64,000 bases of DNA from Psychrobacter coccoides (GCF_017498085.1 NZ_JAGBKM010000017.1:19986-83985), one strand, 5' to 3'; counted from the stretch's first letter, positions 35,301 to 44,243 are shown. Numbers and translations: made by a program. The notes: generated by a model from the letters alone, not told the origin.

Positions 35301-36006
35301 CCCTATCAACGTTTGGTACTGGTTTAAGCAAAGTAATGTAATACCCAAGCAACGTATGAATACGTTAGCGATGGAATTTTTGGCCGACATGATCCGTGAG
35401 ATTCTCATGCAAGATGAAGACGGTATTGTTTCGTTAATGCCAAATTCTGGTGGTAAGCAAATGCTAGATTTGATAGAAGAAAAGTTCTATGAAAAAGGCT
35501 TTACTAGCGCTCAGTATTCTAGTTTTGACTCAGTTCTTGGAAGACCACTCGATAACTATATCAATAAATACTTTTTTGCAGAGCTATCTGATCATCTAAA
35601 TTTATTCATGTATTTACCTAAGACTCCCTTTATCTGGCACTTAACCAGTGGCCCAGAGCAAGGATTTGACTGCTATATTATTATCTATAAATGGAGCCGT
35701 GATAACTTAATGCGCCTTCGCTCCGTCTATATAGAGAACCGTGAACGTGCCCTACAGAATCGTCAGAGTGATATCGCTGATAATGAGAGTGCCAGTGCCC
35801 AGAATGAAAAAGATCGCATCTTTAAGCAGCTAAAAGAGATTGAAGTCTTTAAGGGTAAGATTGATGAGTTGCTAGAAGAGGGCTATAACCCTATTTTAGA
35901 TGATGGCGTGGGTAAGAATATTGCGCCATTGCAGCAGAAAAAAATGCTGGCTTACGATGTACTGAACGATGGCCAATTAAAAAAATACCTCAATGCTGAC
36001 TGGTAA
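32305..36006 (+). CDS. pglX: BREX adenine-specific methyltransferase PglX
   Basis: 1233 residues. SAM motif DPACGSGNF (about 284-292) and N6-adenine motif NPPY (493-496). The N-terminal 200 residues are the BREX-specific helical part, and a target recognition region occupies about 640-880. PglX methylates one strand of a non-palindromic BREX site and marks self DNA. It starts 12 bases after brxC. The central recognition region is more AT-rich than its flanks, which suggests specificity exchange by recombination. Confidence 0.95.
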   Translation: MKLADHVEQIRELIEASFDKQFARLGFGKTKQMDDDKVANLPDEIKAKRERFIAMLDNHISETGSYESGREKLLDELTFTLFNRLAAIKVMEAANLFPPVLIKQVEHGDRSLGHKMWLEIYSHMRDEELEGIRDYIKFAFDELGGTLPLYSKAYAYALLPDTISLNDIIDRFNAVEIDEQITKEYVEGIWNSDDVLGWMYESYNNQKKQAHKDSKDKTEYHKVSLQSQVYTPRWVVQFLVENSLGKMYLEMHPNSEIKDNYKIANAPSTQTRTPKPLHEVKIIDPACGSGNFLLYAFDFFYELYIDQIENYGADYEEGDIPKLIIESNLHGIDLDDRAIQLAQLGLFIKAKKKRSSIGEINYNVVSSDFYLPEYDHVRQIFEQGNTLDKSQKELIENVWSDLQNAYKFGSLVRIDEQIQEQLRAVEERAHDDLFAAADLAEHQSFAGTFFKNLSEAVEQYASTSTDTFLTSQTQDAITFLELLTTKYDVATANPPYTDSADFGPDLKKFINDNYKKPYNFSTNLYATFIKRCYELTNDSGKIAMIHPRTFMFIKSFEDVRSFILDKTHISIFCDFGYSDLFGQIHVDPILYCLDKNRSDKKSFFISLDQYTRTPKEKFKKKIFFSALSDYIRNLQNEHNYAILQNELKSIQSSPFIYWISKEFRDKFLEEPLGKHNKALTGLMTGNNLKHLRFFWEVDNKEVSDYYPEDKKKWVPYQKGGPFVRWYGNNWILVNYFNQGSELATTDNKAFYFKEGLSYSASGQKGASFRFIDNKYAFDKGGPCVFSMNQEVDNMYLLGFLNSKLTQYLVSCLNPTVNRQVGDIRRIPLVIPKKNQCKEVSLLSSTCVMVKKELASFSVVEVLFKQSPISFYQGTSIRDAVTKFINYENFLLSQVFLNESIINILIFGIYDLTVHDQKVVIDREGNSIGGLPVSEEARQAYLLEENAVKEFPLDDIKDFIKALPVKEFTEEEREKIESGFPALYQSNNNLEEFCIRHQVNPINVWYWFKQSNVIPKQRMNTLAMEFLADMIREILMQDEDGIVSLMPNSGGKQMLDLIEEKFYEKGFTSAQYSSFDSVLGRPLDNYINKYFFAELSDHLNLFMYLPKTPFIWHLTSGPEQGFDCYIIIYKWSRDNLMRLRSVYIENRERALQNRQSDIADNESASAQNEKDRIFKQLKEIEVFKGKIDELLEEGYNPILDDGVGKNIAPLQQKKMLAYDVLNDGQLKKYLNADW

Positions 36007-36017
36007 GGATTAAGTAA

Positions 36018-38102
36018 ATGGACTTAAAATCGATACATGATGTTTTTACAAGTCGTATCCTAAGGATACCGTCTTATCAGCGAGGCTACTCTTGGAGTAA
36101 CAGTGAAACTGGTGACAATGTCAAAGCTGACAATTTAAAGAAAATGAAAGGTGAACTGATAGATCTCTGGAACGATATTATTAACATACCAGAGGGAAAA
36201 TGGCATTACACAGGTCTACTTACTCTAGTAGAAGTCAAAGATTGTGAGTATCAGTGGCTACCAAGATACAAGCAATTTGCTATTGTAGACGGACAACAAC
36301 GTATAACTAGCATTCTTATCCTTATCACAGTCATGGTTGAAAAGGCTAAAAAGCTTGGCAAAGAGTTTGGGATAAGAGAAGGCGATACGACCATTCGTTA
36401 CTTACATATCGAGAAAGATGGACTGTATGCGTATATTTTTGGCTATGACCAAGATAACCCAAGTGATAAATTTTTTAGACAACATATTCTAGGTTTAGAC
36501 GTAGTAGAAGACGATAGTCGTGAAAGCGTTTACACCGAGAACTTGAAAAACGCCAAATCTTTCTTCGAAAAAATGGTCAGTCAATATTTGAAAGACTCTG
36601 ATAACGAAGAGCAATCCTTGCAGGAGCTATTTGACCGAGTAACTGGTAACTTACGTTTTAACGAATATATATTACCAGAGGATCTTGATGAATACGTCGT
36701 TTTTGAAACGATGAATAATCGTGGCAAACCATTATCTGAGCTAGAGAAGTTAAAAAATCGTCTGATGTACCTAAGTGATAAGTTTCAAGTAAAATCAGAG
36801 GATTCAGAAAACTCTTCATTATCAGAGAATTTTACAATAGCACAAAAGCAAGACCTTATAAGTTCTATCAATAAAGGCTGGATAACCATTTACCAGGCTT
36901 TGGGAGCAAATAAAGAATCTCCTTTAAGTGATAATAATTTTATCAAAGCCCATTGGATCACTTATTTTGACCGCTATAACCGTAGTGAATCAAACGCCCA
37001 TGCAATACATCTATTCAATGAATACTTTACGCTTGAACGTGTCTATGATAGCTCACTCACTGCGAATCATATTAGGCACTACGTCAAGTCACTACAAAGT
37101 TGCGCCGTTATATGGAATAAAATTCATCACCCTAGATTCTTCGAAGCTCATGAAAACAATATAAAACTGAGTATTCTAGGGCTTCATCGTGTGGGTTTTC
37201 AAGCATCGTTTAAACCTCTTGTCCTAGCTGCCTTATCACAAAATAACGCTAGCGACTATCTGCCAATGATTGAAGCATTAGAGAACTACGCATTTAAGGT
37301 ATTTGACGTATCAGACAGACTTTCTCATACAGGTAACAGTAGGCTCTATCGTCGTGCTCCAAGAGTTTATTATTCAAACATATCTGCTAAAGATGCTTAC
37401 AATGAAATACAGAACCAGACTAAAGATTATTATGTCTTCTTATTTTTCAAAAACCAGATGCAAAATATTCATGAAGCGAGAGGCTCCAAAGGATTCTACG
37501 GTTGGTCAGGGATACATTATTTTCTGTTTGAATATGACTCTTCTCTACGTGCTAAAAACCTTACATCTACCCAAGCTAGTAAACTAAATTGGCAGGATTT
37601 TAAGGGTAAGAATACTATTGAGCATATATACCCTCAAAGTGCAGCTCTAAGCTATGATCAATACTGTAAAGGTGAAGATACTCCTGAAAAAAAATCAGAC
37701 TATCAAAAAATACAGCAGAAATGGTCAGCTTTTGAAGACTATACATCTGATCAAAGATCGCGGCTTTGTAATAGTTTGGGCAACTTACTTGCTATATCTC
37801 ACAGCGATAATGCTAGCTTTAGTAATGACCAATTCGAGCATAAGGTAGACCAGTTAAACAAAGGCTCTAGTTACAAAGCAAGAGGATATCGTTACGATTC
37901 AATGAGTGCACAGATAGTTGCTAGTAGATATCCTAATTGGACCCCAGAGACCATAAAAGAAAGAGGGATTTCGATGCTTAAAGCGCTATTAACTATGATT
38001 GATGAAGATCAGGATAGGTTGAGTGAAGAAGAAGCTTTAGTTCTCTTAGGTCTAGAGTTTATGAGTACTAATAATGTTCAGCAGCTTGTAGAGGAAAACT
38101 AG
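36018..38102 (+). CDS. brxU: GmrSD-type restriction enzyme BrxU (DUF262-DUF1524)
   Basis: 694 residues. The N-terminal DUF262 domain has RIPSYQRGYSW and DGQQR (91-95), the nucleotide-hydrolysing motif. The C-terminal DUF1524 domain has NTIEHIYPQ (about 533-541), the HNH-like nuclease motif, and NSLGNLLAIS. Such proteins cut DNA carrying modified cytosines. In the published BREX of an Escherichia fergusonii plasmid, BrxU sits between pglX and pglZ, exactly as here, and complements BREX against phages with modified DNA. AAGGA lies upstream; spacing to pglX is 11 bases and to pglZ one base. Confidence 0.9.
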   Translation: MDLKSIHDVFTSRILRIPSYQRGYSWSNSETGDNVKADNLKKMKGELIDLWNDIINIPEGKWHYTGLLTLVEVKDCEYQWLPRYKQFAIVDGQQRITSILILITVMVEKAKKLGKEFGIREGDTTIRYLHIEKDGLYAYIFGYDQDNPSDKFFRQHILGLDVVEDDSRESVYTENLKNAKSFFEKMVSQYLKDSDNEEQSLQELFDRVTGNLRFNEYILPEDLDEYVVFETMNNRGKPLSELEKLKNRLMYLSDKFQVKSEDSENSSLSENFTIAQKQDLISSINKGWITIYQALGANKESPLSDNNFIKAHWITYFDRYNRSESNAHAIHLFNEYFTLERVYDSSLTANHIRHYVKSLQSCAVIWNKIHHPRFFEAHENNIKLSILGLHRVGFQASFKPLVLAALSQNNASDYLPMIEALENYAFKVFDVSDRLSHTGNSRLYRRAPRVYYSNISAKDAYNEIQNQTKDYYVFLFFKNQMQNIHEARGSKGFYGWSGIHYFLFEYDSSLRAKNLTSTQASKLNWQDFKGKNTIEHIYPQSAALSYDQYCKGEDTPEKKSDYQKIQQKWSAFEDYTSDQRSRLCNSLGNLLAISHSDNASFSNDQFEHKVDQLNKGSSYKARGYRYDSMSAQIVASRYPNWTPETIKERGISMLKALLTMIDEDQDRLSEEEALVLLGLEFMSTNNVQQLVEEN

Positions 38103-38103
38103 T

Positions 38104-40374
38104 GTGATTGATACTTGGTTTAAGAAAGACTTATCACGCATCCATGAAAAGCATCCAGTAGCAGTATTCGTTGATGAAAGCGGTGAGGCTGAGTTTTTAT
38201 TAAAAACTCTAGAAAGTGATACTACGATCTATCGTACCAGTGGTGAGTTGGATGAGCTAGAAGCTAAATATAAGCTTGAAAAAGCGCTACAGCAAAACTC
38301 TCTATTGGATCAAAAATTTGTGATCTATACCCAGCTCGCTAAAAGTAAGCTTACTTTTATACGTGAGTATTGCGAAACTAATGGTTGTATCGAAATACGC
38401 TATCTACAGAATTATGTCAGTGACAACGTTCATGAGACATTGAACATTAATATCAACTTACCTAAAGAAGATCTGATAGCGGCTGCTAAAGTGAGTGTTG
38501 GTAAAGATCGTACTTACTGGATGGATTTAAGTCATAAAGGTGCGTCTGAGATATTTGATCTTAAAAAAGAGCTGCTTCCTTTCGTTCATGATCCGAAAGG
38601 CTATGAAACAGAAAAGTATGATCAGGAAATACGTACAACTTTTTATCGTAAAGTTAACGATCTTCTTGGCCAAGAATATATGGACAAGCCAGCCAAAACA
38701 CTAGCTGATGAAGTCGTCAAGGCCTTATTAGATGGTCTGGCGACCAATAGCTGTAATAGCACACTAATGGAAGTGTACTGCACTTGGTTAGACTCCATGA
38801 GCTATCGCGATTCATTTGCAGCTTACCTTACTAAATACACGTTAGATACAAACGTGGATATATGGCGAGTTGATCCAAACCACCCTTTTAGGCAGGTAGA
38901 TAACAATTGGTTGAAGCAAATAGGTAATAAGTTGGCTAATAACAAGCTTGAGCAAGGAGAGAAGTCTCAGCTGATAGCTAAACTAAGACAACGCCATAAG
39001 AGCAAGCAGGCTCAAGCAGTAGGCATTACCTTTTGGAAAGACATAATTACCTTGCTGGAGTTTGAACCCAAAAATATTGCCTATCTAAATACTTTTGCTG
39101 AATGTGTCGATTACTATAAAGACCACTTCAGCCCTTTAGATACAGCAATACGTAATCTATATACTGAATTTTTGCAACAAGACGATGTTCTTGATCCTTT
39201 TCAAGAGTTGTATAAAGGCTACGTTGCCTTATTCTTAGATAAATGGTTTATGTATTTCGATCAGTATCAAGAAGATCAGACTGGCATATTACAAGACATC
39301 ATTGATTCAAACAACGGTAAGATTGCAGTCATCGTAGGTGATGGGGTAGCTTATGAGATAGCTGAACAGGTAGCGATAAAGGTCGAAAGCTTAGGCAGCG
39401 ACAGCAAGCTAACACGGAAACATATTCTTGCTGACTGGCCTTCTGTCACTGAAAACAACATGAGCCATATCTATATCTCTGATGGCACCGTAGAGCCTAT
39501 ACAGAGTAAGCGTGAAAAATACCTCACAGCAAAAAACTCTGGAACCAGTATCGACTATATACGTCTAGATGAAGTGAACGATGAAGCTTTGACAGGTCGC
39601 GTGCTAATTTGTACTTATAAAGACATCGATGACATGGGAGATAAGCTCAACAGTAAAGCGCTAAAATACTTCCCTGAGTCCATCGATTTCTTTGGTGAAA
39701 AAATCAACCAGCTATTAAAAATTGGTTATGCAAAAGTTTATCTCATTACGGATCATGGTTTTGTACTAACGGGGCTTCTAACTGAAGCTGATAAGATTAT
39801 TAATAAACCTACAGGTGAAGCAAGCGTATATGAGCGCTATATGTGGACTGTGGATAAACAAGATAGCAGTTTTACAGAGAAGTTTGTTGAGAAAGCTAAA
39901 AGCTACAAAAACTTTAATTATCTTTACTTTGCTAAAAGTATGAGTCCTTTCAAAACGCCTAGTACCTATGGGTTTGCTCACGGAGGCCTAGCACCTCAAG
40001 AGCTTGTCACACCATATTTTTGTTGGTCAAAAGACAGTGATGAAGGATTAAACTTAGAGGTGTCTATTGCTAATAAAAGTGAATTGCTTAGCGTCACTGG
40101 TGAGCTTTATCGAATAGCATTAAAAGCAAATGCAAGTGAAGTAGACCTGTTCACGCAAGAGCGAAAGGTCATGCTGTTATTTTCAGCTAATAAGAGCATC
40201 ATTAATAAGAGTGATGTAATAGCTATTCAAAGTAACAGCGAGCTCGGTAAAGAGTATACCTTTGATGGTCATAACGAAATTGAGGTGCAACTCATTGATG
40301 CTGTAACGAAACAGCAGCTTGATCGAGTTGTGGTCAAAAAGAATAATGATCGCGATCTAGGTGGGCTCTTCTAA
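38104..40374 (+). CDS. pglZ: BREX phosphatase-like protein PglZ
   Basis: 756 residues starting with GTG one base after the brxU stop, with GAGGA upstream. The PglZ domain (alkaline-phosphatase-like) occupies the C-terminal half: IAVIVGDGVAYE (about 407-417), HIYISDGTVEPIQSKR, and LITDHGFVLTG (about 546-556). Metal-binding Asp and His are present. PglZ is a core BREX component needed for defence. It is a little shorter than some homologues (about 830). Confidence 0.95.
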   Translation: MIDTWFKKDLSRIHEKHPVAVFVDESGEAEFLLKTLESDTTIYRTSGELDELEAKYKLEKALQQNSLLDQKFVIYTQLAKSKLTFIREYCETNGCIEIRYLQNYVSDNVHETLNININLPKEDLIAAAKVSVGKDRTYWMDLSHKGASEIFDLKKELLPFVHDPKGYETEKYDQEIRTTFYRKVNDLLGQEYMDKPAKTLADEVVKALLDGLATNSCNSTLMEVYCTWLDSMSYRDSFAAYLTKYTLDTNVDIWRVDPNHPFRQVDNNWLKQIGNKLANNKLEQGEKSQLIAKLRQRHKSKQAQAVGITFWKDIITLLEFEPKNIAYLNTFAECVDYYKDHFSPLDTAIRNLYTEFLQQDDVLDPFQELYKGYVALFLDKWFMYFDQYQEDQTGILQDIIDSNNGKIAVIVGDGVAYEIAEQVAIKVESLGSDSKLTRKHILADWPSVTENNMSHIYISDGTVEPIQSKREKYLTAKNSGTSIDYIRLDEVNDEALTGRVLICTYKDIDDMGDKLNSKALKYFPESIDFFGEKINQLLKIGYAKVYLITDHGFVLTGLLTEADKIINKPTGEASVYERYMWTVDKQDSSFTEKFVEKAKSYKNFNYLYFAKSMSPFKTPSTYGFAHGGLAPQELVTPYFCWSKDSDEGLNLEVSIANKSELLSVTGELYRIALKANASEVDLFTQERKVMLLFSANKSIINKSDVIAIQSNSELGKEYTFDGHNEIEVQLIDAVTKQQLDRVVVKKNNDRDLGGLF

Positions 40375-40474
40375 AAAGCTCATACTTCATTCATTATTAG
40401 TATCGATACTACTGATAGAGCTTCTTTTAAGTGCCCTAGCGGTATTTACTAAGAGTTAAAACAAGGAATTGGCA

Positions 40475-42526
40475 ATGTTTGTCTTAAATGAGTTAGACCA
40501 AAAACTCTTAGAGCATTTTAAAGGTTATGTAGTAAAAAAAGACCTAGTACGCTCAGTCAAGGTAGGGGCTAATGTACCTGTATTTGTATTGGAGTACTTA
40601 ATTGCCAACTCTTGCTCGACTGACGATGAAGAAAAGATCAAAGAGGGCATGAGCAACGTTAAGAAAATTCTTAGCGAGCACTATGTTAATCCTGAAGAAA
40701 GTGCGTTGATACACTCTAAAATACGAGAAAAAGGTCGCTTTAAGATCATTGATAAGATTTCAGTTGAGTTGGACTCTAATAGAGATATGTACTGGGCTAG
40801 TCTACAAAACAGTAATATAAGAAATGGCAATATTCGAGATAGCCTAGTTACAGAGCATGAAAAAATGCTGATGGGTGGCATTTGGGCAATCATTGACGTT
40901 GAATACGACTCTGATATCAAAATAGGCCAAAATATCTATCCTTTCGTTATCAGTAATATCAAGCCAATACAGTTATCTACATTTGACAACAGTAAAATAA
41001 TTAGTAAGCGTAAAGAGTTTACTAAAAGTGAGTGGTTAGATGTTTTATTGAGAAGCTGTGGCTATGAGCCTAATGCAGAAGGCGTAACCGACCGCATCAA
41101 GATGTTGTTGTTATCTCGTTTATTACCAATGGTTGAAAGTAACTTTAACTTCATTGAGCTGGGGCCACGATCGACTGGTAAATCATTTGTATTTAAAGAG
41201 CTAACACCCTACGCAGTATTGATATCTGGTGGACAAGGAACAGTCGCTAAGCTATTTGTACACGGAACTACCAACAAAGTGGGGTCAGTAGGACAATGGG
41301 ATGCTATCTGTTTTGACGAAGCGACAGATAAGATTTTCAAAGATCGAGATGCCATCCCTTTAATGAAAGATTACATGGAGTCAGGATCGTTTTCACGAGC
41401 AGGAGCTGGAGGGGAAATTACTGGTGTTGCCTCGATAATTTTCAACGGTAATATTAACCAGCCAGTGGAAACCGTCTTACAGACTTCTCACTTATTTAGT
41501 CCACTTTCGGATGAGGTGAATAACGATACAGCATTTTTAGATCGTATCCATTTTTATCTTCCGGGTTGGGAGATGATTAAGTTTTCACCTCATCACTTCA
41601 CCTCTAATTTTGGCTTTAGTACAGATTATTTTTCAGAAGCGCTCAAGTCCCTGCGTAGAGTGACTTATACAGACGTCCTAGAGGATTACTTTTCATTAGG
41701 ATCTCATCTTAAGCAGCGTGATACCAAGCCTGTTAAAAAGACTGTTTCTGGCTTTATCAAGCTAATGCATCCTGATGGAGAGTACACGAAAGAAGATGTT
41801 CGAGAATATTTAGAGATTGCACTCGAAATGCGCCGACGTGTCAAAGAGCAGCTTAAGCGTATTGGCGGTATGGAGTTTTGGGAGACTAACTTTTCTTATA
41901 TCGACAAAGAAACTCAAGAAGAGCACTTCGTTGGTTTACCAGAAGAGAAAGGCTCGAACTTAATAGAAAATACACCATTACCACCAGGCGTCTGTTACAC
42001 TTGTACTAGTGATGGTGATAGTTTGGCTTTGGTTAGAATCGAGGCTGTAGTCACCTCTGGATCAGGTAAGATGTATATATCTGGAGTTAATAATACGGTT
42101 GTTAAAGACAATATCAAAAACACCTACCAGTATATAAATGCCAATGAAAAAACGATTCTAAATGAGCAGCATTCTCTTAAGAATTACGATATAACTATTC
42201 AGATCACCAATATGCTAGGGGCTTCAATATCATCAGGTATTGGCTCAGCTGTGTACATAGCCATAGTGTCAGCTTTATATAAAAAGAACCTTAAGTCTGG
42301 ACTTGCTGTACTTGGGAATATTTCTGTCGGTGGTGCTGTGGAGCGAGCTATTAACTTTGCAGATAAAATTACTATGCTTTCTGATAACGGTGCGAAGTCT
42401 GTGGTCGTACCAATTGATAATTTATCAGAGCTAACAGGTATACCTGCTACGGTGTTGGGTAACACTGACATACAGTTTTATCAAAACAATCAATTGCTAA
42501 TGCAAAAAGCTATTCTTGTGGATTAA
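40475..42526 (+). CDS. brxL: BREX Lon-like protein BrxL
   Basis: 683 residues from the ATG at 40475 with AAGGA seven bases upstream; the TTG at 40469 is not used. The AAA+ part has LGPRSTGKS (229-237) and CFDEATDK (about 279-286). The C-terminal Lon-like region reads GASISSGIGSAVYIAIVSAL and then GNISVGGAVERAINFADK. The Ser position is kept, but the usual GGLKEK lysine stretch is not obvious, so proteolysis is doubtful. BrxL acts in phage exclusion in type 1 BREX and forms a DNA-binding motor. A 94-base gap after pglZ may hold a separate promoter. Confidence 0.95.
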   Translation: MFVLNELDQKLLEHFKGYVVKKDLVRSVKVGANVPVFVLEYLIANSCSTDDEEKIKEGMSNVKKILSEHYVNPEESALIHSKIREKGRFKIIDKISVELDSNRDMYWASLQNSNIRNGNIRDSLVTEHEKMLMGGIWAIIDVEYDSDIKIGQNIYPFVISNIKPIQLSTFDNSKIISKRKEFTKSEWLDVLLRSCGYEPNAEGVTDRIKMLLLSRLLPMVESNFNFIELGPRSTGKSFVFKELTPYAVLISGGQGTVAKLFVHGTTNKVGSVGQWDAICFDEATDKIFKDRDAIPLMKDYMESGSFSRAGAGGEITGVASIIFNGNINQPVETVLQTSHLFSPLSDEVNNDTAFLDRIHFYLPGWEMIKFSPHHFTSNFGFSTDYFSEALKSLRRVTYTDVLEDYFSLGSHLKQRDTKPVKKTVSGFIKLMHPDGEYTKEDVREYLEIALEMRRRVKEQLKRIGGMEFWETNFSYIDKETQEEHFVGLPEEKGSNLIENTPLPPGVCYTCTSDGDSLALVRIEAVVTSGSGKMYISGVNNTVVKDNIKNTYQYINANEKTILNEQHSLKNYDITIQITNMLGASISSGIGSAVYIAIVSALYKKNLKSGLAVLGNISVGGAVERAINFADKITMLSDNGAKSVVVPIDNLSELTGIPATVLGNTDIQFYQNNQLLMQKAILVD

Positions 42527-42570
42527 TCAATAATAACAAACAGCTCAAGTGAAAACTCCTGATTAACACG

Positions 42571-42598
42571 ATTAGCTAAAAGTAGCTTTTTAGCTAAT
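42571..42598. terminator. Hairpin between brxL and integrase
   Basis: ATTAGCTAAAA (42571-42581), loop, TTTTAGCTAAT (42588-42598): an 11-bp perfect stem between convergent genes. Confidence 0.6.
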
Positions 42599-42632
42599 AT
42601 TATATTTCTCAGTTCATTTAACAGTCAGATAT

Positions 42633-43994
42633 TTAAGACTTACTCTTCAACATAGCTAATACCTGATCCTCTCCCAGCTGAGCAATCAACGCTTGCAGCT
42701 GGGCATTAGGGTCAGCTGTATCTTTAACATCCGCTCTAAACTTAGCGGTATCTCTGCCTTCTCGTAATGCGTCTAAATAGTCCGCCCAGTTTTGCATCAT
42801 CTCACTACGATCATCAATGTACTCAAATCGACCATAGGCGGTTCCATTAGGATCTTTGGTTGTATGACCCAATGCCATCTCAACAAGCACAAGCGGGTAC
42901 TTTAATTGCTCTTGTAGGATGGTCTTTGCTGTCGCGCGAAAACCATGAGCACAATGTACATCTTGGTAGCCCAAATCTTTTAATCGTTTATTCGCTGTCG
43001 CATCAGAGATGATCTGATGCTTTTTTGCTGTCTCACTGTAGAAGACGAATTTAGTATGACCATTGATTTGCTGCTGCGCGCGTAAGATTGCCACAGCTTG
43101 ACGAGGTAGGGGAACCACCATGTCTTTGACCATGTTTACCTTGCCTTGCCCCTTTAGCGGCTTTAGTGTCCACCTGCCAGCCTCTAAGTCCAAATCAGCC
43201 CAGCGCATGCGCCTGAGATCACCATTACGCACAAACAGTAATGCTAATAGCCTAAGGGAATTTATCGTATTTGGATCACCTTCTATAGTCTCTATATCAC
43301 GTAGCAGTTTAGCTAATTCTTTAGGTTTGGTAATAGCAGGGCGATGACCGTAGCTTGATTTAGCCAGTTGACTCTTGATTAGCGCCGCAGGATTGCTCGT
43401 ACAAAAGCCGCGAGCGCCAGCATAAATAAATACTTCACTAGCGATACCTGCACAGCGTTCAGCCTTGTCTGTGGGCTTGCCAGCTTTGTTTAATGAGTTG
43501 GCTTGGATGTCTAATAATACTTCAAGCATTTTAGGCGAGCTGATCTCACTGATTGGCTCATTACCAATGTATGAGCAAATCAGCTCAAGCCGACCTCTTT
43601 TACGAATAAGTGTATTGCTTTTTTGAGTTTGATCTAAGCTATCAAAATACTCCCAAGCAAAATGATTAAAGCTATTATTAGTATTGCTTAATAGTGTTTT
43701 CTTTTCTTCTTCACGATAGTCTTTTGGGTCAATATTACGGCTAAGCAGTTCTTCATAGTCACGCCACATCTCACAGGCACGCGCAAACGACACACTTGGG
43801 TAAATACCCAGTGAGATACGTTTATTTTTAGATAAGGTAGGGGACTTATAGCGATAAAGCCAAGACTTAGTACCATTGGGTCTGACCATCAAATATAGCA
43901 TCGGATGGTGTTTAACAGAGACTAGATATTCTTTGTTTTCGGCCTTGTGACTGCTGATGCTGCGATCAGAGCTGATTGGCTTGCGTGTTCCCAT
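42633..43994 (-). CDS. P4-type tyrosine integrase
   Basis: 453 residues from the ATG at 43994. Longer reading to 44237 only translates the tRNA-Leu gene (MVKLVDTRDLKSL...) and is not real. The N-terminal DUF4102-type arm-binding domain (YLMVRPNGTKSWLYRYK, LGIYPSVSFARA) is followed by the catalytic domain with RNGDLRRMRW, HGFRAT, LGHTTKD and YGRFEYIDDR. It recombines the element into the 3' end of tRNA-Leu(UAA) 160 bases away. GTGTAC repeats at 44007-44044 lie in its promoter, so binding there may also regulate it. Confidence 0.9.
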   Translation of the reverse strand: MGTRKPISSDRSISSHKAENKEYLVSVKHHPMLYLMVRPNGTKSWLYRYKSPTLSKNKRISLGIYPSVSFARACEMWRDYEELLSRNIDPKDYREEEKKTLLSNTNNSFNHFAWEYFDSLDQTQKSNTLIRKRGRLELICSYIGNEPISEISSPKMLEVLLDIQANSLNKAGKPTDKAERCAGIASEVFIYAGARGFCTSNPAALIKSQLAKSSYGHRPAITKPKELAKLLRDIETIEGDPNTINSLRLLALLFVRNGDLRRMRWADLDLEAGRWTLKPLKGQGKVNMVKDMVVPLPRQAVAILRAQQQINGHTKFVFYSETAKKHQIISDATANKRLKDLGYQDVHCAHGFRATAKTILQEQLKYPLVLVEMALGHTTKDPNGTAYGRFEYIDDRSEMMQNWADYLDALREGRDTAKFRADVKDTADPNAQLQALIAQLGEDQVLAMLKSKS

Positions 43995-44006
43995 GACTGC
44001 CACCCA

Positions 44007-44044
44007 ATGTACATTTAAATTCCAGTGTACATAGTAGTGTACAT
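44007..44044. promoter_or_regulatory. Right GTGTAC repeats (arm-type sites / int operator)
   Basis: AATGTACAT (44007-44015), AGTGTACA (44024-44031), four bases, AGTGTACAT (44036-44044). The last two match the left-end pair at 12324-12344 in sequence, spacing and direction. Confidence 0.6.
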
Positions 44045-44099
44045 CAGATGCATGGATTGGGATAGATATTAAAAGACAGTATAGGACGTCAGATACAGC

Positions 44100-44123
44100 A
44101 AAGCCCCTGATATCAGGGGCTTT
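44100..44123. terminator. Perfect palindromic terminator beside tRNA-Leu
   Basis: A 24-bp perfect palindrome with arms AAAGCCCCTGAT and ATCAGGGGCTTT, inside the element between int and the tRNA. It would stop tRNA transcription from entering the element. Confidence 0.75.
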
Positions 44124-44153
44124 GGCTACTCTATAAGATAGTATAGAACTATG

Positions 44154-44173
44154 TAATGGTACCCGGAGCCGGA
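44154..44173. repeat. attR: 20-bp direct repeat at tRNA-Leu 3' end
   Basis: Exact copy of 12246-12265; bases 44157-44173 are the last 17 nt of tRNA-Leu, so the tRNA stays functional after integration. Confidence 0.9.
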
Positions 44174-44243
44174 CTTGAACCGGCACGATCTTGCGATCGA
44201 GGGATTTTAAATCCCTTGTGTCTACCAATTTCACCACCCGGGC
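44157..44243 (-). tRNA. tRNA-Leu(UAA)
   Basis: 87 nt. Starts GCCCGGGTGGTGAAATTGG and ends TCCGGGTACCA with encoded CCA. The anticodon stem AGGGA/TCCCT encloses TTTAAAA, giving anticodon UAA. The long variable arm is present (CGATCGCAAGATCG region), as expected for Leu. It is the integration target of the element. Confidence 0.95.

Larger units (their letters stand above)
12246..44173. mobile_element. Integrated element at tRNA-Leu carrying BREX
   Basis: About 31.9 kb between two exact 20-bp copies of the tRNA-Leu 3' end. It has a tyrosine integrase beside the intact tRNA, an AlpA-type regulator and likely excision factor, a HUH initiator-like gene, phage-type DUF932, YqaJ and Gp3-like genes, and a defence cargo (ATPase-RloB, BREX). 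No conjugation or virion structural genes are seen, so it is an integrative island that would need help to move. Confidence 0.85.

Noticed and set aside
43995..44237. An 81-residue N-terminal extension of the integrase frame
   Set aside because: It translates the tRNA-Leu gene and the attachment site; the ATG at 43994 gives the normal family length.
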